64,000 nucleotides of DNA from Muscardinus avellanarius (lineage: Eukaryota > Chordata > Mammalia > Rodentia > Gliridae), in the NCBI GenBank assembly GCA_963383645.1, contig OY726569.1, positions 32,947,592-33,011,591 of the forward strand, read 5' to 3'. Position 1 is the first letter of the stretch. Every line of letters begins with the position of its first letter. The notes beneath the pieces are model-generated. The model was not told the DNA's origin, did not search any database, and was given only the letters and a program-made list of their open reading frames with translations. Below are positions 35,806 to 46,484 of the stretch, in pieces. A program made the translations under genes and the position numbers.

Positions 35806-37451
35806 AGAAAGATGTTTTTACATAGCTTTTCAGAAACTTTCCATTGTTGAAAAACCTAGTGTTATGCTTTATAAAATATTTATAGTAGTTTTACATATAA
35901 TTACTAATAGTACATTATTGCTTGTACTATATGAGCCACTGTTGTGCTTTTTACCTGGTTTATCAAAACAGAGATTAATTAATTATGCTCTGACAAGTCA
36001 CCCATGCAGGAAAGTGACTTCACCTTAGCAAATCACCTTATCAATATTCCATATTCTTTTGCACTATCCTGAAAGAGTTAAAGGCACCTCTCAGTAGCTA
36101 GCAAGAAACAAATACTATTAAGAAGGGACTTAGGTGCTGAAAAAATCAGATTTATTATGTAAAATGGTGCCTGAACTCTCTCTCTCTCTCCCTAACTCTT
36201 GGAGGACTGTTTCAAGCAATGGAAATTTTGTTCTTGCTTCCAGTCTACTGTATAGATCACGCAAATGAATTTAAAACCTTGGCCAAATGGCTTAACAAAG
36301 AAAGAAAAATACAAAACAAAATAACCAACACAGATGCGCCAAATTTGAAAGTACAATATAAGCATATCTATTTCTGTTGTCCCATTTATGGGTTTTTCAA
36401 TAATTTGAAAATAAACAAAACCTTCTGGCTTTGCATGTCTGTGGGGAGTTTGGGACTTTAGGAACACGTAGTTGAGAATATTTTGCATAAATCTGCATAC
36501 GTTTACATGCAATGACAGACATACTTCCGCTTCCCAAATGTGGCTAAGGTAATTTAATCTTCTGCAACATTTTGCATAGCATATGTAGGTGTAATATGCT
36601 CAGAAACATTACCTGAATATATGCAAAGTATACTTAGCTCATACTTACATAGTTCTCATATCAAAAGATGTAGTTAGAGCTGAGATACCACTTTACAGCT
36701 TTAGTCCTGTATGCTGAAAGATCTCAAATTAAACCAACTTTTCCATAGCAAAAAATGAGCTTTTAAAATTTTTAAATTAAAAATACTTCTATATTTGCTT
36801 ATTGTACATTATTCAAGTTAATTTATATTTCTTTAGCTATAGTCATGTTTTTACATTTAAATTATTATATTTGTTTTTCTAAGTTATTCAATAGTTGTGA
36901 GTTAGGGATCATTGTAAGTTATTATAATAGGGATTGTTGTATTATAGCATTTACTCCCAAACATCAAAACAGTAAATGTGAAAAATAACAAAATTAATAT
37001 TGGCTTAATCGTATCTCTGACTGCAAGACCTTTGCATATATTTTTTAAGGGACATATTGAAAATTTTACAAGATTTACTGAATCAGACAGAATACTATGC
37101 TTTACTTTTGTGTTGTTTGAAACACACTTTCTCTTTTTATAAGTTTTATTTCATAGGCTAGCACTTTATTATATTGGGCTCTAGTGGACACTGCTTGCTC
37201 CATAGCCCACTATGGAAGGTTGCTACCTTAGGCAGCTTCCTGAAAATCATTCTGTGGTTCTTGCCAAGGAAGGTTGCAGCTCAAAGGAGCATCCTGACAA
37301 CAGTCTTCTATCAAAAAAGAGACAAAGTCTGATATAATAATTTTGAGAATATATATTTAATAATTGAGGAGCTGGGGAGAAGATAGATGACAATTCTTTC
37401 CATTTGCATCTAGCACCTTACTTTCATAGAAACTTTAGACAAGGACTCATA

Positions 37452-37897
37452 AGAGAAAGACTACAGAATAGGGGATCTTTATCTGCTACCACTCTGATAG
37501 AGGGTTAATATCTAGAATATACAAAGAGCTCAAAAGACTCTATACTAGCAAAACAAACAACCCAATTAAGAAGTGTGTAACTGAATTGAATAGACACTTC
37601 ACAAATGAAGAGATACAAATGGTCAATAGATACATAAAAAAGTGTTCAACATCATTAGCCATTGGGAAGATTTAAATAAATCAAAACTACACTGAGGCCG
37701 GAGGTGGTGGCACACACTTGTAATCCCAGCACTTGGGAGGCTGAGACAGGAGAATCACACAGGTTCAAAGCCAGCCTCAGCTACTTAGTCAGGCTCTCAG
37801 CAACTTAGTGAGACCCTGTTTCCAAATATAATGCAAAATAGGTCTGGGAGTATAGCTTGGAGGTAGAAGGCCCTGAGTTCCACCCCCAGTACCACAC

Positions 37898-37935
<38 letters not shown>

Positions 37936-38757
37936 CTACCATGAAATTCCATCTAACCCTAATCAGAGTGGCAAGTGTAAAGAAGTCAAATGACAACAAA
38001 TGCTGGTGAGGATGGGGGAATGAGGAACTCTTTTACACTGTTGGTGGGAGTGCAAACTAGTTCAGCCACTATGGAGATCAGTATGGAGATTTTTAGAAAA
38101 AAGGGAATGGACCCACCATATGATCCAGCTATACCACTTCTGGTTATCTTTCCAAAGAGGTTGAAATCAGAGAACTACAGTAACATATGCATACCCATGT
38201 GCATAGCAGCACAATTTGCAATATCCAAAATATGGAACCAACCTAGGTCTCCATCAACAGATGAATGAATTGCAAAATTACAGGAAATACACACAATGAA
38301 ATTCTTCTCAGCAATAAAGAAGAACAAAATAATTTCATTTGCAGAAAGATGGAAAGACCTGGAGAATATTATGTTAAGTGAGATTAGCCAAACACAGAAA
38401 GAGAAGGGACATATCTTTCCTCTAATATGCCCAAACTAGTGAGCATTAGGGATACCAGAGGGACTCCAGATAATGGAAGGGGAACCTCACCAAAGCTAGA
38501 AAGGAAGGGGAGGGGAGGGAAAAGGCTGAGGTTAATTAATCAAAAGGCTATATTCAAATATGTGTATACATGTGAATATAACATGATTAACCTGGACACT
38601 CAGTATTGGGAGGGAGAGAAAAGGGGAAGCAGAGAGGGGCAAGGGGCACCAAGTCCTGTGTAAATATATGCCATTGTCAACATGATCCACATTATGATGT
38701 GAGATTATAGTGCACCAATAAAATAATAAATAAAAGGAATTTAAAAAAAAGAAAAAA
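37452..38757 (+). mobile_element. L1 3' end (ORF2 C-terminus plus 3'UTR), with nested SINE
   Basis: The ORF2 C-terminal text runs from 'actctgatagagggttaatatctagaatatacaaagagctcaaaag' to 'ctctaatatgcccaaactagtgag', then a 3'UTR with 'gattaacctggacactcag', a G-rich region and 'cattatgatgtgagattatagtgcaccaataaaataataaa'. It is interrupted by a SINE at 37696-37930. Frames are broken by small indels. It belongs with the younger-type L1s but is more diverged than the copy at 10 kb. Confidence 0.92.
37696..37930 (+). mobile_element. Dimeric SINE nested in L1, tail expanded to (CA)n
   Basis: Full 7SL and ID halves, ending in 'cagtaccacacacacgcacac' and a CA run to about 37933. The flanking L1 words aaaactacactga (37683-37695) and acaactaccatga (about 37932-37944) form a diverged target-site duplication. 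Confidence 0.9.
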
Positions 38758-38991
38758 GTCAATCAAACACAGAAGCTAGCAATATTCATGAGTTACCATA
38801 AGGAAAGTCAGAGAGGCAAACATATGATAAGCTTGGAGGAAGGAGAGGTTAAACATTACTGGATGGAGACCATATCAAAGACCACACCTCAGAGATTACA
38901 CCAGGTCCCTTGGAATTTGTCCACTTGCAGACAAATCCCACCCAGCCAAATACCATGTATTCAACTGAGCCAGTTCAAGATGATAACCTGA
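38758..38991. other. Short unassigned spacer
   Basis: No gene or repeat recognised between an L1 tail and the following SINE. Confidence 0.5.
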
Positions 38992-39232
38992 AGCCGAGCA
39001 TGGTGGTGCACGCTTGTAATTCCAGCATTTGGGAGGCTGAGACAGGAGGATCCAGGTTTGCAGCCAACCTCAGCTACTTATTGAGGCCATTTGCAACTCA
39101 GCGAGACCCTGTTTCAAGATAAAGAATACAAGATAAAGAATTCAAGATAAAGAATATAGGGCCAGGAGTGCAGCTCAGAGGTAGAATGCCCCTGGGTTTC
39201 ATCCTCAGGATTGCAAAAAAAAAAAAAAAAAA
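38992..39232 (+). mobile_element. Dimeric SINE with a triplicated linker
   Basis: The 7SL half and the ID half ('gccaggagtgcagctcagaggtagaatgcccctggg') are joined by an A-rich linker in which 'caagataaagaat' is present three times in tandem (about 39115-39156). It ends in an 18-nt A-tail. Confidence 0.9.
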
Positions 39233-39294
39233 GATAATCTCAGTGTGTATTTTAAAATGGCTCTGTATACTTTGCTATAAAATCTTTAGTATGA

Positions 39295-39432
39295 GCCGGG
39301 CATAGTGGTGCATGCTTATAATCCCAGCATTTGGGAGGCAGAGATGGGAGGATGGCAGTTCATGGACAGTTTCAGCTACTTAATGAGTCCCTTCGCAACT
39401 CAACGAAACCCTGATTCAAAAAATGAAAAGAC
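39295..39432 (+). mobile_element. 7SL-only monomeric SINE insertion with 17-bp duplication
   Basis: Only the 7SL-like half is present ('gccgggcatagtggtgcatgcttataatcccagcatttggg' ... 'cgaaaccctgattcaaaaaatgaaaag'). The ID half is absent, yet the copy is flanked by taaaatctttagtatga (39278-39294) and taaaatctttattatga (39433-39449). It therefore inserted as a monomer with its own A-rich end and was not cut down afterwards. Confidence 0.88.
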
Positions 39433-39539
39433 TAAAATCTTTATTATGATATAATATTTAATTTATGTCTGTCAAGAATATGTATATCTGTTATAGAATA
39501 TTATTAAAATATAATTTCAGTGTCTTTCTATATATACCT

Positions 39540-39850
39540 GGGAAATTGGTTCAAATATAGGATGACAAAATCTGCAGACTCTCAAATGCTTTATGTAAAA
39601 TGATATAGTATTTTTATATAACGTATGCACATACTCCTGTATACTTTAAGTCATCTAAAGAGTACTTTCTATACCTAATACAATATACAGGCTATATAAA
39701 TATTAATTTTCTGTATCATTTAGAGTATAACAAAATGAAAAAAGAGTATGTATTAGATGCAATTCTTTTTCCTGAAAATTTTTTTTTTAATCTGTGATTG
39801 GTTGAATCCATGGATATGGAACCCAAATACATGGAGGGCCAATTCTTAAG
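39540..39850. repeat. Old interspersed repeat, related to 24738-24965
   Basis: Shares ordered blocks with the copy at 24.7 kb. It continues to a right-hand part, 'gattggttgaatccatggatatggaacccaaatacatggagggcc', that is typical of a widespread mammalian repeat. Family name not assigned. Confidence 0.5.
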
Positions 39851-40289
39851 GAAAAGAACAGAGTTCATAACCCTGAAATCTAAATCACCATGAATAGTCC
39901 ATCCAGGCATTTTCTTTTTTTATCATACTTAAACTGTACAAAGTTCATCATGTGAATTTTCATTGAATCGTATATATTAAATATTTTCCCACATCACTTG
40001 AGATTGCTTTGATAACATTTTTTACTAGTTGCATAGTTTCTAGTCATCAAATTTTAAGAAGAAACTTACTTTATTTCTTTCTTTTATGTATTGCCTTAGT
40101 TAGAAATGATCTCCAAACAACTATATTTTTGAACAAAGCAAATTGACTTCTCTTCTTTTCATCCATTACTGCTTCTCTGTCATCTTTTCTCATAGAATTG
40201 GAAGCTCTTATAAGTGTGTTGTGTCCTCCTTCATCCCTTTGACTTGTCTCCATTTATATAATAATAATTAAGAACAGAAGCCATCTCTA
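39851..40289. other. No gene or repeat recognised
   Basis: AT-rich sequence preceding the inverted part of an L1. Confidence 0.5.
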
Positions 40290-42212
40290 GAATCTCCTTC
40301 TTTATCTACAGTTCCTCCTATAAACCATTTCTCCCTAGCTTTTGCATATTAGGGAGAGCACCCAATTTCTTACTTTTTTGTGATCGACTAATCTCACTTA
40401 GCATAATATCCCCCAGTTCCATCTATTTCCCTGTAAATAATTTAAATTTGTTCTTCTCTATGGCTGAGGGATATTCCATGTGTGCATATCCTACAGTTTT
40501 GTAATCCATTCTTTTTTTTTTTTTTTTTGTGTGTGTGTTTGTGTGTGTGTCTGGGGATGGAATCCAGGGGCATTCAACCTCTGAACTATACCCCCTGCCC
40601 TATTTTTATTATTTATTTTGAAACTGGGTCTCACTGAGTTGCAGGGGGCCTCACTAAGTAGCTGAAGCTGTCCTCGAACCATGATCCTCTGGTCTCAGCC
40701 TCCCGAATGCTGGGATTACAAGTGTGCGCCACCACACCTGGCTCCATTCATTTTTTTTTGATGGACATCTTGATTGGCTCCATAGTTTGGCAATGGTGAA
40801 TTGTGCACCTATGAACATAAATACACATCCATTAGTTTAACAGTTTGGTTTTCATTCTTTTGTATAGATACCCAGAAGTGGTATTGCTGGATCATAGGGT
40901 AAGTTCATTCCCATTCTTCTGAGGATCCTCCATACTGTTTTCCAAAGTGGTTGTACTAATTTGCAATACCACCAACAATGTGTTAGAGTTCCCACTTCTC
41001 CACTTCCTCACCAGCATTTGTCATTGTTTGTGTTTTGAATGATTGCCATTCTAGTTGAAGTTAGGTGAAATCTCAGGGTAGTTTTGATTTGCATCTTTCT
41101 TATTGCTAATGATGTTTAGCATTTTTATGCATTTATTGGCCACTTCAATTTCTTCCTTTGTGAAGTGTCTATTTAATACACTTGCCCATTTTTTTAATTG
41201 GCTTATTTGTTTTCTTAGTGCTGATTTCTTGAGTTCTCTGTATATTCTAGATATTAGTTCTCTATCAGAGGATTAGTTGTCAAAAATCTTCTCCCATTAT
41301 GTTGGCTCTTGGTTGAGATTCTTGATAGTTTCTTTGCTATACAGAAGTTCTTCAGTTTATGCAATTCTACATATTGATTTGCCTTTTAGTTTCTTGTGCC
41401 TTTGGAGTCTTGTTGAGATATGTTTCAGTGTTGCACCTATGCCCTCTTCAAGGATCCTTAAGGTCTCTGCTCTAATTTCCAAGTCTTTGATCCATCTTGA
41501 ATTGACTCTTGTGCAAGGTGAAAAAGTCTGATTTATTTCCATCTTTCTGCATATGGTTAACCAGTTTTGCCAACACCATTTGTTGAACAGTTTATCTTTT
41601 TTCCAGTGTATATTTTTAGCTCCTTTGTCAAAAATCAATTGGCTAAAAATGTGTGGATTTGTTTCTGAGTATTCTATTCTGTTCCATTGGTGTATATATC
41701 TGTTTTTGTGTGAGTACCATGCTGTTTTTATTATTAGGGCTTTGTTATATAGATTAAAGTCAGGTATTGTGATTCGTCCTGCATGGTTTTTATTGCTGAG
41801 AATTATTTTGGCTTTTCTGTTTTTTATTTGTCCAAAATGAATTTAAGGACTTATTTTTCTATATCTGTGAAGAATGATCTTGGTAATGTAATGGGTATTA
41901 TGTTGAATCTGTAGATTACTTTTGGAAGTGCGGCCATTTTGATTGTATTTATTCTGCCTATTCATGACCATGGAAGGTCTTTTCATCTTCTAAAGTCTAT
42001 TTTGATTATTCTTTAATGCACATGATGTGCTTTAACAAATATATCAAAGTCAATCACTAAGCCAAGTATGAGAAGGAGGGAGTGGGTGGGAATGTGGCAG
42101 GAATTGGGTAAGGACAAATTGGGTGATGTGCGCATGTATGTCTCCACCATCTTGTTCCCCATTAAGATGTATGTCAACAATGCACCTATAAGAAATTATT
42201 AAAAATAAAATA
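40290..42212 (+). mobile_element. 5'-inverted (twin-primed) L1 insertion
   Basis: The right piece, 42014-42212, is the last part of an L1 3'UTR on the plus strand with its A-rich tail. The left piece, 40290-42013, is ORF2 and proximal 3'UTR in the opposite orientation. It starts at 'ctccttctttatctacagttcctcct' (reverse of the 'aggaggaactctaggtgaaggag' seen at 18.65 kb). The two pieces abut with only about 70 bp of 3'UTR missing between them, as expected from twin priming on one RNA. ORF2 frames are decayed (for example IFDKGAKNIHWKKD on the minus strand near 41630). A SINE lies inside at 40512-40742. I could not identify a clear target-site duplication. Confidence 0.8.
40512..40742 (-). mobile_element. 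Dimeric SINE nested in inverted L1
   Basis: A T-tail and TG-rich segment, reverse ID half ('ggggatggaatccaggggcattcaacctctg') and reverse 7SL half ('gctgggattacaagtgtgcgccaccacacctggc'). The short repeat tccattc occurs at 40505-40511 and 40743-40749, splitting the L1 word 'aatccattcat'. Confidence 0.9.
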
Positions 42213-43590
42213 GACCTCAGCAGAGAATGGACTGGCCATATATGAAACCTTATTTTCTCATGCTCACAAATTTGGAGTTGCATTTTAAACAACACACAAA
42301 ATTTTCATTCATTCCTGACAACTGTGAAAATTTAAAATTGCCACCATTTTATTGTATATATCGCATTGTAAACTTCAAAATAGTTAACAAAGATTTTTAA
42401 AAATACTTTGGAAAACTGGTTAGGTTGTGCCTCTGCTCAAGACACCTTAACTAGCCTTAATACTTTTGAAGTTGTAAATGTGGCAGGGCAGCCTCTCCAG
42501 CATCTCTCCTAGCCTCACTTCTTGGTCTCTTCCCTCCCTCATTCATGACTTTTCCATTAGGTTAAATCAGTTAACAGGGAGAGAACACTATTTTCTGGTT
42601 GGAATGTTTCTCCTTTTTTTTTTTCACTTTGGTATTATCTTCTCTTCCTTAAAGGTTTACTCAGGCTGTTCTCCCTAAGAAACTCTCCTTGACCTCCTTA
42701 TTTTGAGTCAGTATTCCCTGCTTTCTACTCATAAAAAGCTGTAGTGCTAGGCTTTGATGTTCTTTCACTTGGGGCTCCTTGAGGATAGGAACAAATGAAA
42801 GAAATTAGTTTGCTTGCGCCTTTTGAAAGTGATCTTCAGATATGTGGTTATGTAGATGGCCGTGCAGATGGCCCTTAGGATACACTCGCTTTGATTCCTT
42901 CCAAAAATAAATTGTGCATGTGAAAATCTGTTCTCTCTGCATATTGCAGGGTGTACAAATGGCAGAGCCCAGTGGCATTGCTGCACTCGTCATAGCCTAG
43001 CCTGGGTGATAAGAATGCTATGTGCTACATAAGGAGCCCTCTCTATTTTTGTTTGTACTTCAAGTCTTTGACTGAAAGAATCTACATTCAACACTTGTTA
43101 ATGTCTCTCATTTGTTCATAGAAGTAGTCCCCCTACTTGCCCTAATTTACCAGGCCAACAATCAGCCCCACAGACACAAAGATGCTGATAAACTGTCACT
43201 GTTCATGCGGACCTAACAATCTGTTCAGTTTGTCTTTAGATTCCTCAGATATGCCTTTGCCCTACACATTTTTTCCCTTTTTTGTCTATCTTTGACTGTT
43301 GTTTCATTTATTAAATAGTGAGATCCCAGAAGCTATGGAATATAATAAGAAAAACATGATTTCTGGCCTACAGATGCCTTCAAAATAAATAAGCATGAGA
43401 GTGTAAAAGAAAAATGTGTACATGAGGCATAAGAGATGTATGAAAATTTGAGAGATTATTGTAAGCAGTATACCAATCAATACTGAATACTTACCTATTA
43501 GAGTTGTATGGTTAAAGGAGCTAATATATTTGAAAGACTTGGATACTATCTGTAAGTAATAAATGTTTTTAAGTATTTGTATAATTATTT
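42213..43590. other. No gene or repeat recognised
   Basis: Mixed sequence without RNA gene, SINE or L1 signatures. ORFs of 60-75 codons have no recognised homology. Confidence 0.5.
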
Positions 43591-44190
43591 TTGAGGCTCA
43601 GAAAATGACACCCCAAAGTAAGGGTCTCTGGAGGGTCTCCTCCAACCTTCTTCTATTCTCCTAGATCCTGCTTTCTTTCGTCTCCCCAAGACAAAACCAT
43701 AGATGTTAGAATTTCTTTTTCCAAGGCAGGCCATAGAAACCAGAGACTCTTTTCCCCAAAGAAATCCATAAAGCCTAAAAATATTACTCTAATCATTCCT
43801 TGCCTTTCTGTCTTAGAGTTGGTGATAAAGAAATGTGCTGACCTACCTTATCTGACAGTAGATCAAAAGACCCCGGTTTAGGAAGCCTCCTGTCCCAAAA
43901 GAAAAAAGGCCATAGAGAGAGGTTGAAGAAAATTGGAAAAGACAAGCTTTTTTGGGTTTTCTTACTCAACTCATTAGCATAAATTTTTTATCAATGCCTA
44001 TTGTATCTAAACCTAAAAATCAGGAGATTTCTCTGTCTTTAGGTCTTAATTTTGAAGGTTCCTATGCATGTTAAACTTTGTTCCAGATTAATTTGCTATG
44101 TTACTGTCTTGGAACACGTCTGAGGTTGCCCTTTCTTGCCCTTTATGATGAGCACAAAAAGGATCAGTCCCCTCTTCCCCCAAGACTTTA
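43591..44190. repeat. Possible old solo LTR or LTR-like repeat
   Basis: A segment with balanced composition begins at 'tgaggctcagaaaatgacaccccaaag' and contains 'ggagggtctcctccaaccttctt', 'ccataaagcctaaaaatattactctaatcattcc' and 'cccctcttcccccaag'. It reads like a mammalian ERV-type LTR that I have seen elsewhere, but I cannot name the family firmly. No internal retroviral genes are present. Borders are approximate. Confidence 0.4.
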
Positions 44191-44513
44191 ATTTACTAAT
44201 TATATACTAGACACTTTGTAAACATTTTACCTATATGAGTCTATATAATTCCATATCATTCTTCCTCAAATACTTACAGTGACCTATAAACATATTGTTA
44301 TCCTTATTTTATATCTGAACAAATTGAGTCCTAGAAATGGGAGTAACTTGGGATAGGTCATCTTGAATTCTATTTTTTCTGAACTTAAACTTATTGCTCT
44401 TTCTACCACAGAGAATTGCCTCAGGTTTATATACCAGTTAGGACTTTTTTTTTTTTTTTAGTACTGAGGATAGAACCCAGGGGCATTCTATCTCTCAGCT
44501 ACACCCCCATCCT

Positions 44514-44551
44514 CCTGTTTCTTTTCTTTCTTTCTTCTTTCTTTCTTTTTC

Positions 44552-44638
<87 letters not shown>

Positions 44639-44848
44639 TTTGCGGGTCTGGGGCCTGGGGATGGAACCCAGAGGCATTTGACTTCCAAGCTACACCCCAT
44701 GACCTATTTTTTATTCTTTATTTTGAAACAGGGTCTCACTGAGTTGCAGAGGGCCTCACTAAGTAGCTGAGGCTGTCCGCGAACCTCGATCCTCCAGTCT
44801 CAGCCTCCCGAATGCTGGGATTACAAGCGTGCACCACCACGCCCAACT
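44514..44848 (-). mobile_element. Inner young SINE with expanded (TTTC)n tail
   Basis: The body at 44641-44848 retains CpG-rich text ('ctgtccgcgaacctcgatcctcc', 'attacaagcgtgcaccaccacgccc'). Its A-tail side is a TTTC array of about 120 bp. The word ctgttt(c/t)t at both breakpoints is a short target-site duplication. Confidence 0.88.
44519..44640 (+). repeat. (TTTC)n microsatellite
   Basis: About 30 TTTC units, nearly uninterrupted from 44553 to 44638. It grew from the tail of the inner SINE. Lys/Glu/Arg and Phe/Leu/Ser repeat ORFs across it are artefacts. Confidence 0.97.
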
Positions 44849-44991
44849 CTGTTTTTCATTCTTCGTTTTGAAACAGGGTCTCACTGAGTTGCAAAGAGCC
44901 TCACTAAGTAGTTGTGGTTGTGTCCAAACCTGGATCCTGTCTCAGACTCCCAAATGCTGGGATTAAAAGTGTGTGTCACCATGCTCAGCTA

Positions 44992-46266
44992 GTTAGATCA
45001 CTTTTAATTGTGCTACTCTAAGTGATGCTATCTTCAAAATTATGTTATTTCACATTTATTGGAAGTACTAAGTGCCTTTTGGTTATAGATAATGGTGTCA
45101 GTGATACTGAAGAAAAATGGTGGAACATTTTCTTTTTAATTTTCAACTCACTTAATTTTTTAACATCCTGTAGTTCTGGTAAAGGTCACATTGAGTTCAC
45201 TTTTCAAGGGAATGATTATTTTAAAATACTTTATTCACGTCTCCTTTAACTCAACATACAATTAATTTTAGATTTTTGTATTGATAACTTTACAAAGATA
45301 AATTAACTCTTTAAATGAAAACAATAGAAATTGAGTATTGACTGTAATGAATAATAAGGGATCTTCAATTCCTTTTTGCATCATCTAAAAGAGTTGTAAA
45401 TTTCCAAATCTGGGTGTCTGTTGGTGGGGATCTCAGCTATTTTTAAACATAAATTACAAATCTATAACTGACCATTGAAGACAGATTTTAAAACTGCTTT
45501 ATTATTTTCAGCACTTTTCCAGTTACATTTTTCTTTTCTTCAAGGTTAGTTTTAAGTTCATGTTTTGGTGTTACCCTTCATAGTACTTTGGGGGTCTCTG
45601 AAGAGACTAATTCACACCTCTCTTCCCTCTGAATTTTAATCTAATTGAGAGACAAGCTTAAAAACCAAACAGGACCAAACTATTTCAGTATTTCCAGTAA
45701 GGTTAGTATACAGTTTGAATTTATAGCTAAATTAGGTTTGGGATTTAGATCTGTCTACCTTCCTCATGTTATTTTGCAGCAGCCCAGGCATTATTCCGTC
45801 AAAGAGCAGGGCTTGCTCCAGTGGATCTAAATGGGGGACGAGGATCTGGCACACTTCTTCCAGGGAGGGGGGTGTCCATGAAAGGCCATGCTGCTCATGC
45901 TCAGAAACCCTCCTCCGGGTGCTCCTGTCAGCTACTCAGAGTTTTTTCCTTTGTGGAGGTGAGGAGGAGGAAAGGTAAGTGATGGGTGAGGTAAATAATG
46001 AGATGAATGAAGGTTGGCAGTAGAAGGGAAGAGGAGCAAATGTCTCCTAACATTATGTAGAAATTCCTGTTTTAAAGCCCAGGATAAGAACATGAGCAAG
46101 GCTAGGATAGGTTCCTTTGCATATTTTTATATTTGTGAATTTCAGAAAGATCTAAAAATGATAAATTAAACCTTATATCATATGGTCATACTAGCCTAGT
46201 GGGGAAGACAAATTTTTTAGGAGCCTGTGACAATGGAGTATATTACATAAAATAAAACAATGAAAC
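44992..46266. other. Unassigned sequence holding a possible exon
   Basis: Mostly AT-rich with no recognised repeats. A GC-richer block at 45780-45974 has good splice-site-like ends (separate entry). The final bases, 46254-46266, are the left duplication of the next SINE. Confidence 0.45.
45780..45974 (+). other. Candidate 195-bp exon (unproven)
   Basis: A pyrimidine-rich stretch ending 'tgttattttgcag' stands immediately before 45780, and 'aaag|gtaagtg' follows at 45974/45975. The enclosed 195 nt is GC-richer than its flanks and open in one frame throughout (part of a 70-codon frame 45766-45978, ending in Glu residues). I recognise no protein family. It could be an exon of a non-coding RNA, an alternative exon of a flanking gene, or chance. 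Confidence 0.25.
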
Positions 46267-46471
46267 ACCTGGGTATGGTAGCACATGCCCATAACCTCAG
46301 GACTTGAGAGGCTAAGACAGGAGGATCACAGTTTCAGGGCCAGCCTCAACAACTTAGTAAGTCTCTCAGCAACCTAACAAGATATTGTTTCAATATAAAA
46401 AATACAATGGTCTGGGGGTGTAGGTCAGAGGTAGAATGACCCTGGGTTCAATTCCCATGACTAAACAAAAC
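46267..46471 (+). mobile_element. Dimeric SINE with 13-bp duplication
   Basis: Diverged 7SL half ('ggtagcacatgcccataacctcaggactt') and ID half ('gggggtgtaggtcagaggtagaatgaccctgggttc'). Direct repeats aaaacaatgaaac (46254-46266) and aaaacaatgagac (46472-46484). Confidence 0.9.
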
Positions 46472-46484
46472 AAAACAATGAGAC

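Larger units (their letters stand above)
34754..37451. other. Mostly unassigned sequence with microsatellites
   Basis: Contains a CA run (35063-35097) and a GT run next to an ID-like scrap (35691-35805). The remainder shows no gene or recognised repeat. Overlapping ORFs on both strands at 36192-36512 have no recognised homology. Confidence 0.5.
44444..44991 (-). mobile_element. Outer dimeric SINE, split by another SINE
   Basis: The reverse ID half at 44444-44513 ('tagtactgaggatagaacccaggggcattctatctctcag') resumes at 44849 with 'tgtttttcattcttcgttttgaaacagggtctcactgag' and ends at 'gtgtgtgtcaccatgctcagct' (44991). The break contains a second complete SINE. Confidence 0.88.

Noticed and set aside
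36192..36512. 106-codon minus-strand ORF with an 80-codon ORF opposite
   Set aside because: Mutually overlapping frames in AT-rich DNA with no recognisable domain.
44416..44742. Lys/Glu/Arg-rich and Phe/Leu/Ser-rich ORFs
   Set aside because: They are translations of the (TTTC)n microsatellite in a SINE tail.
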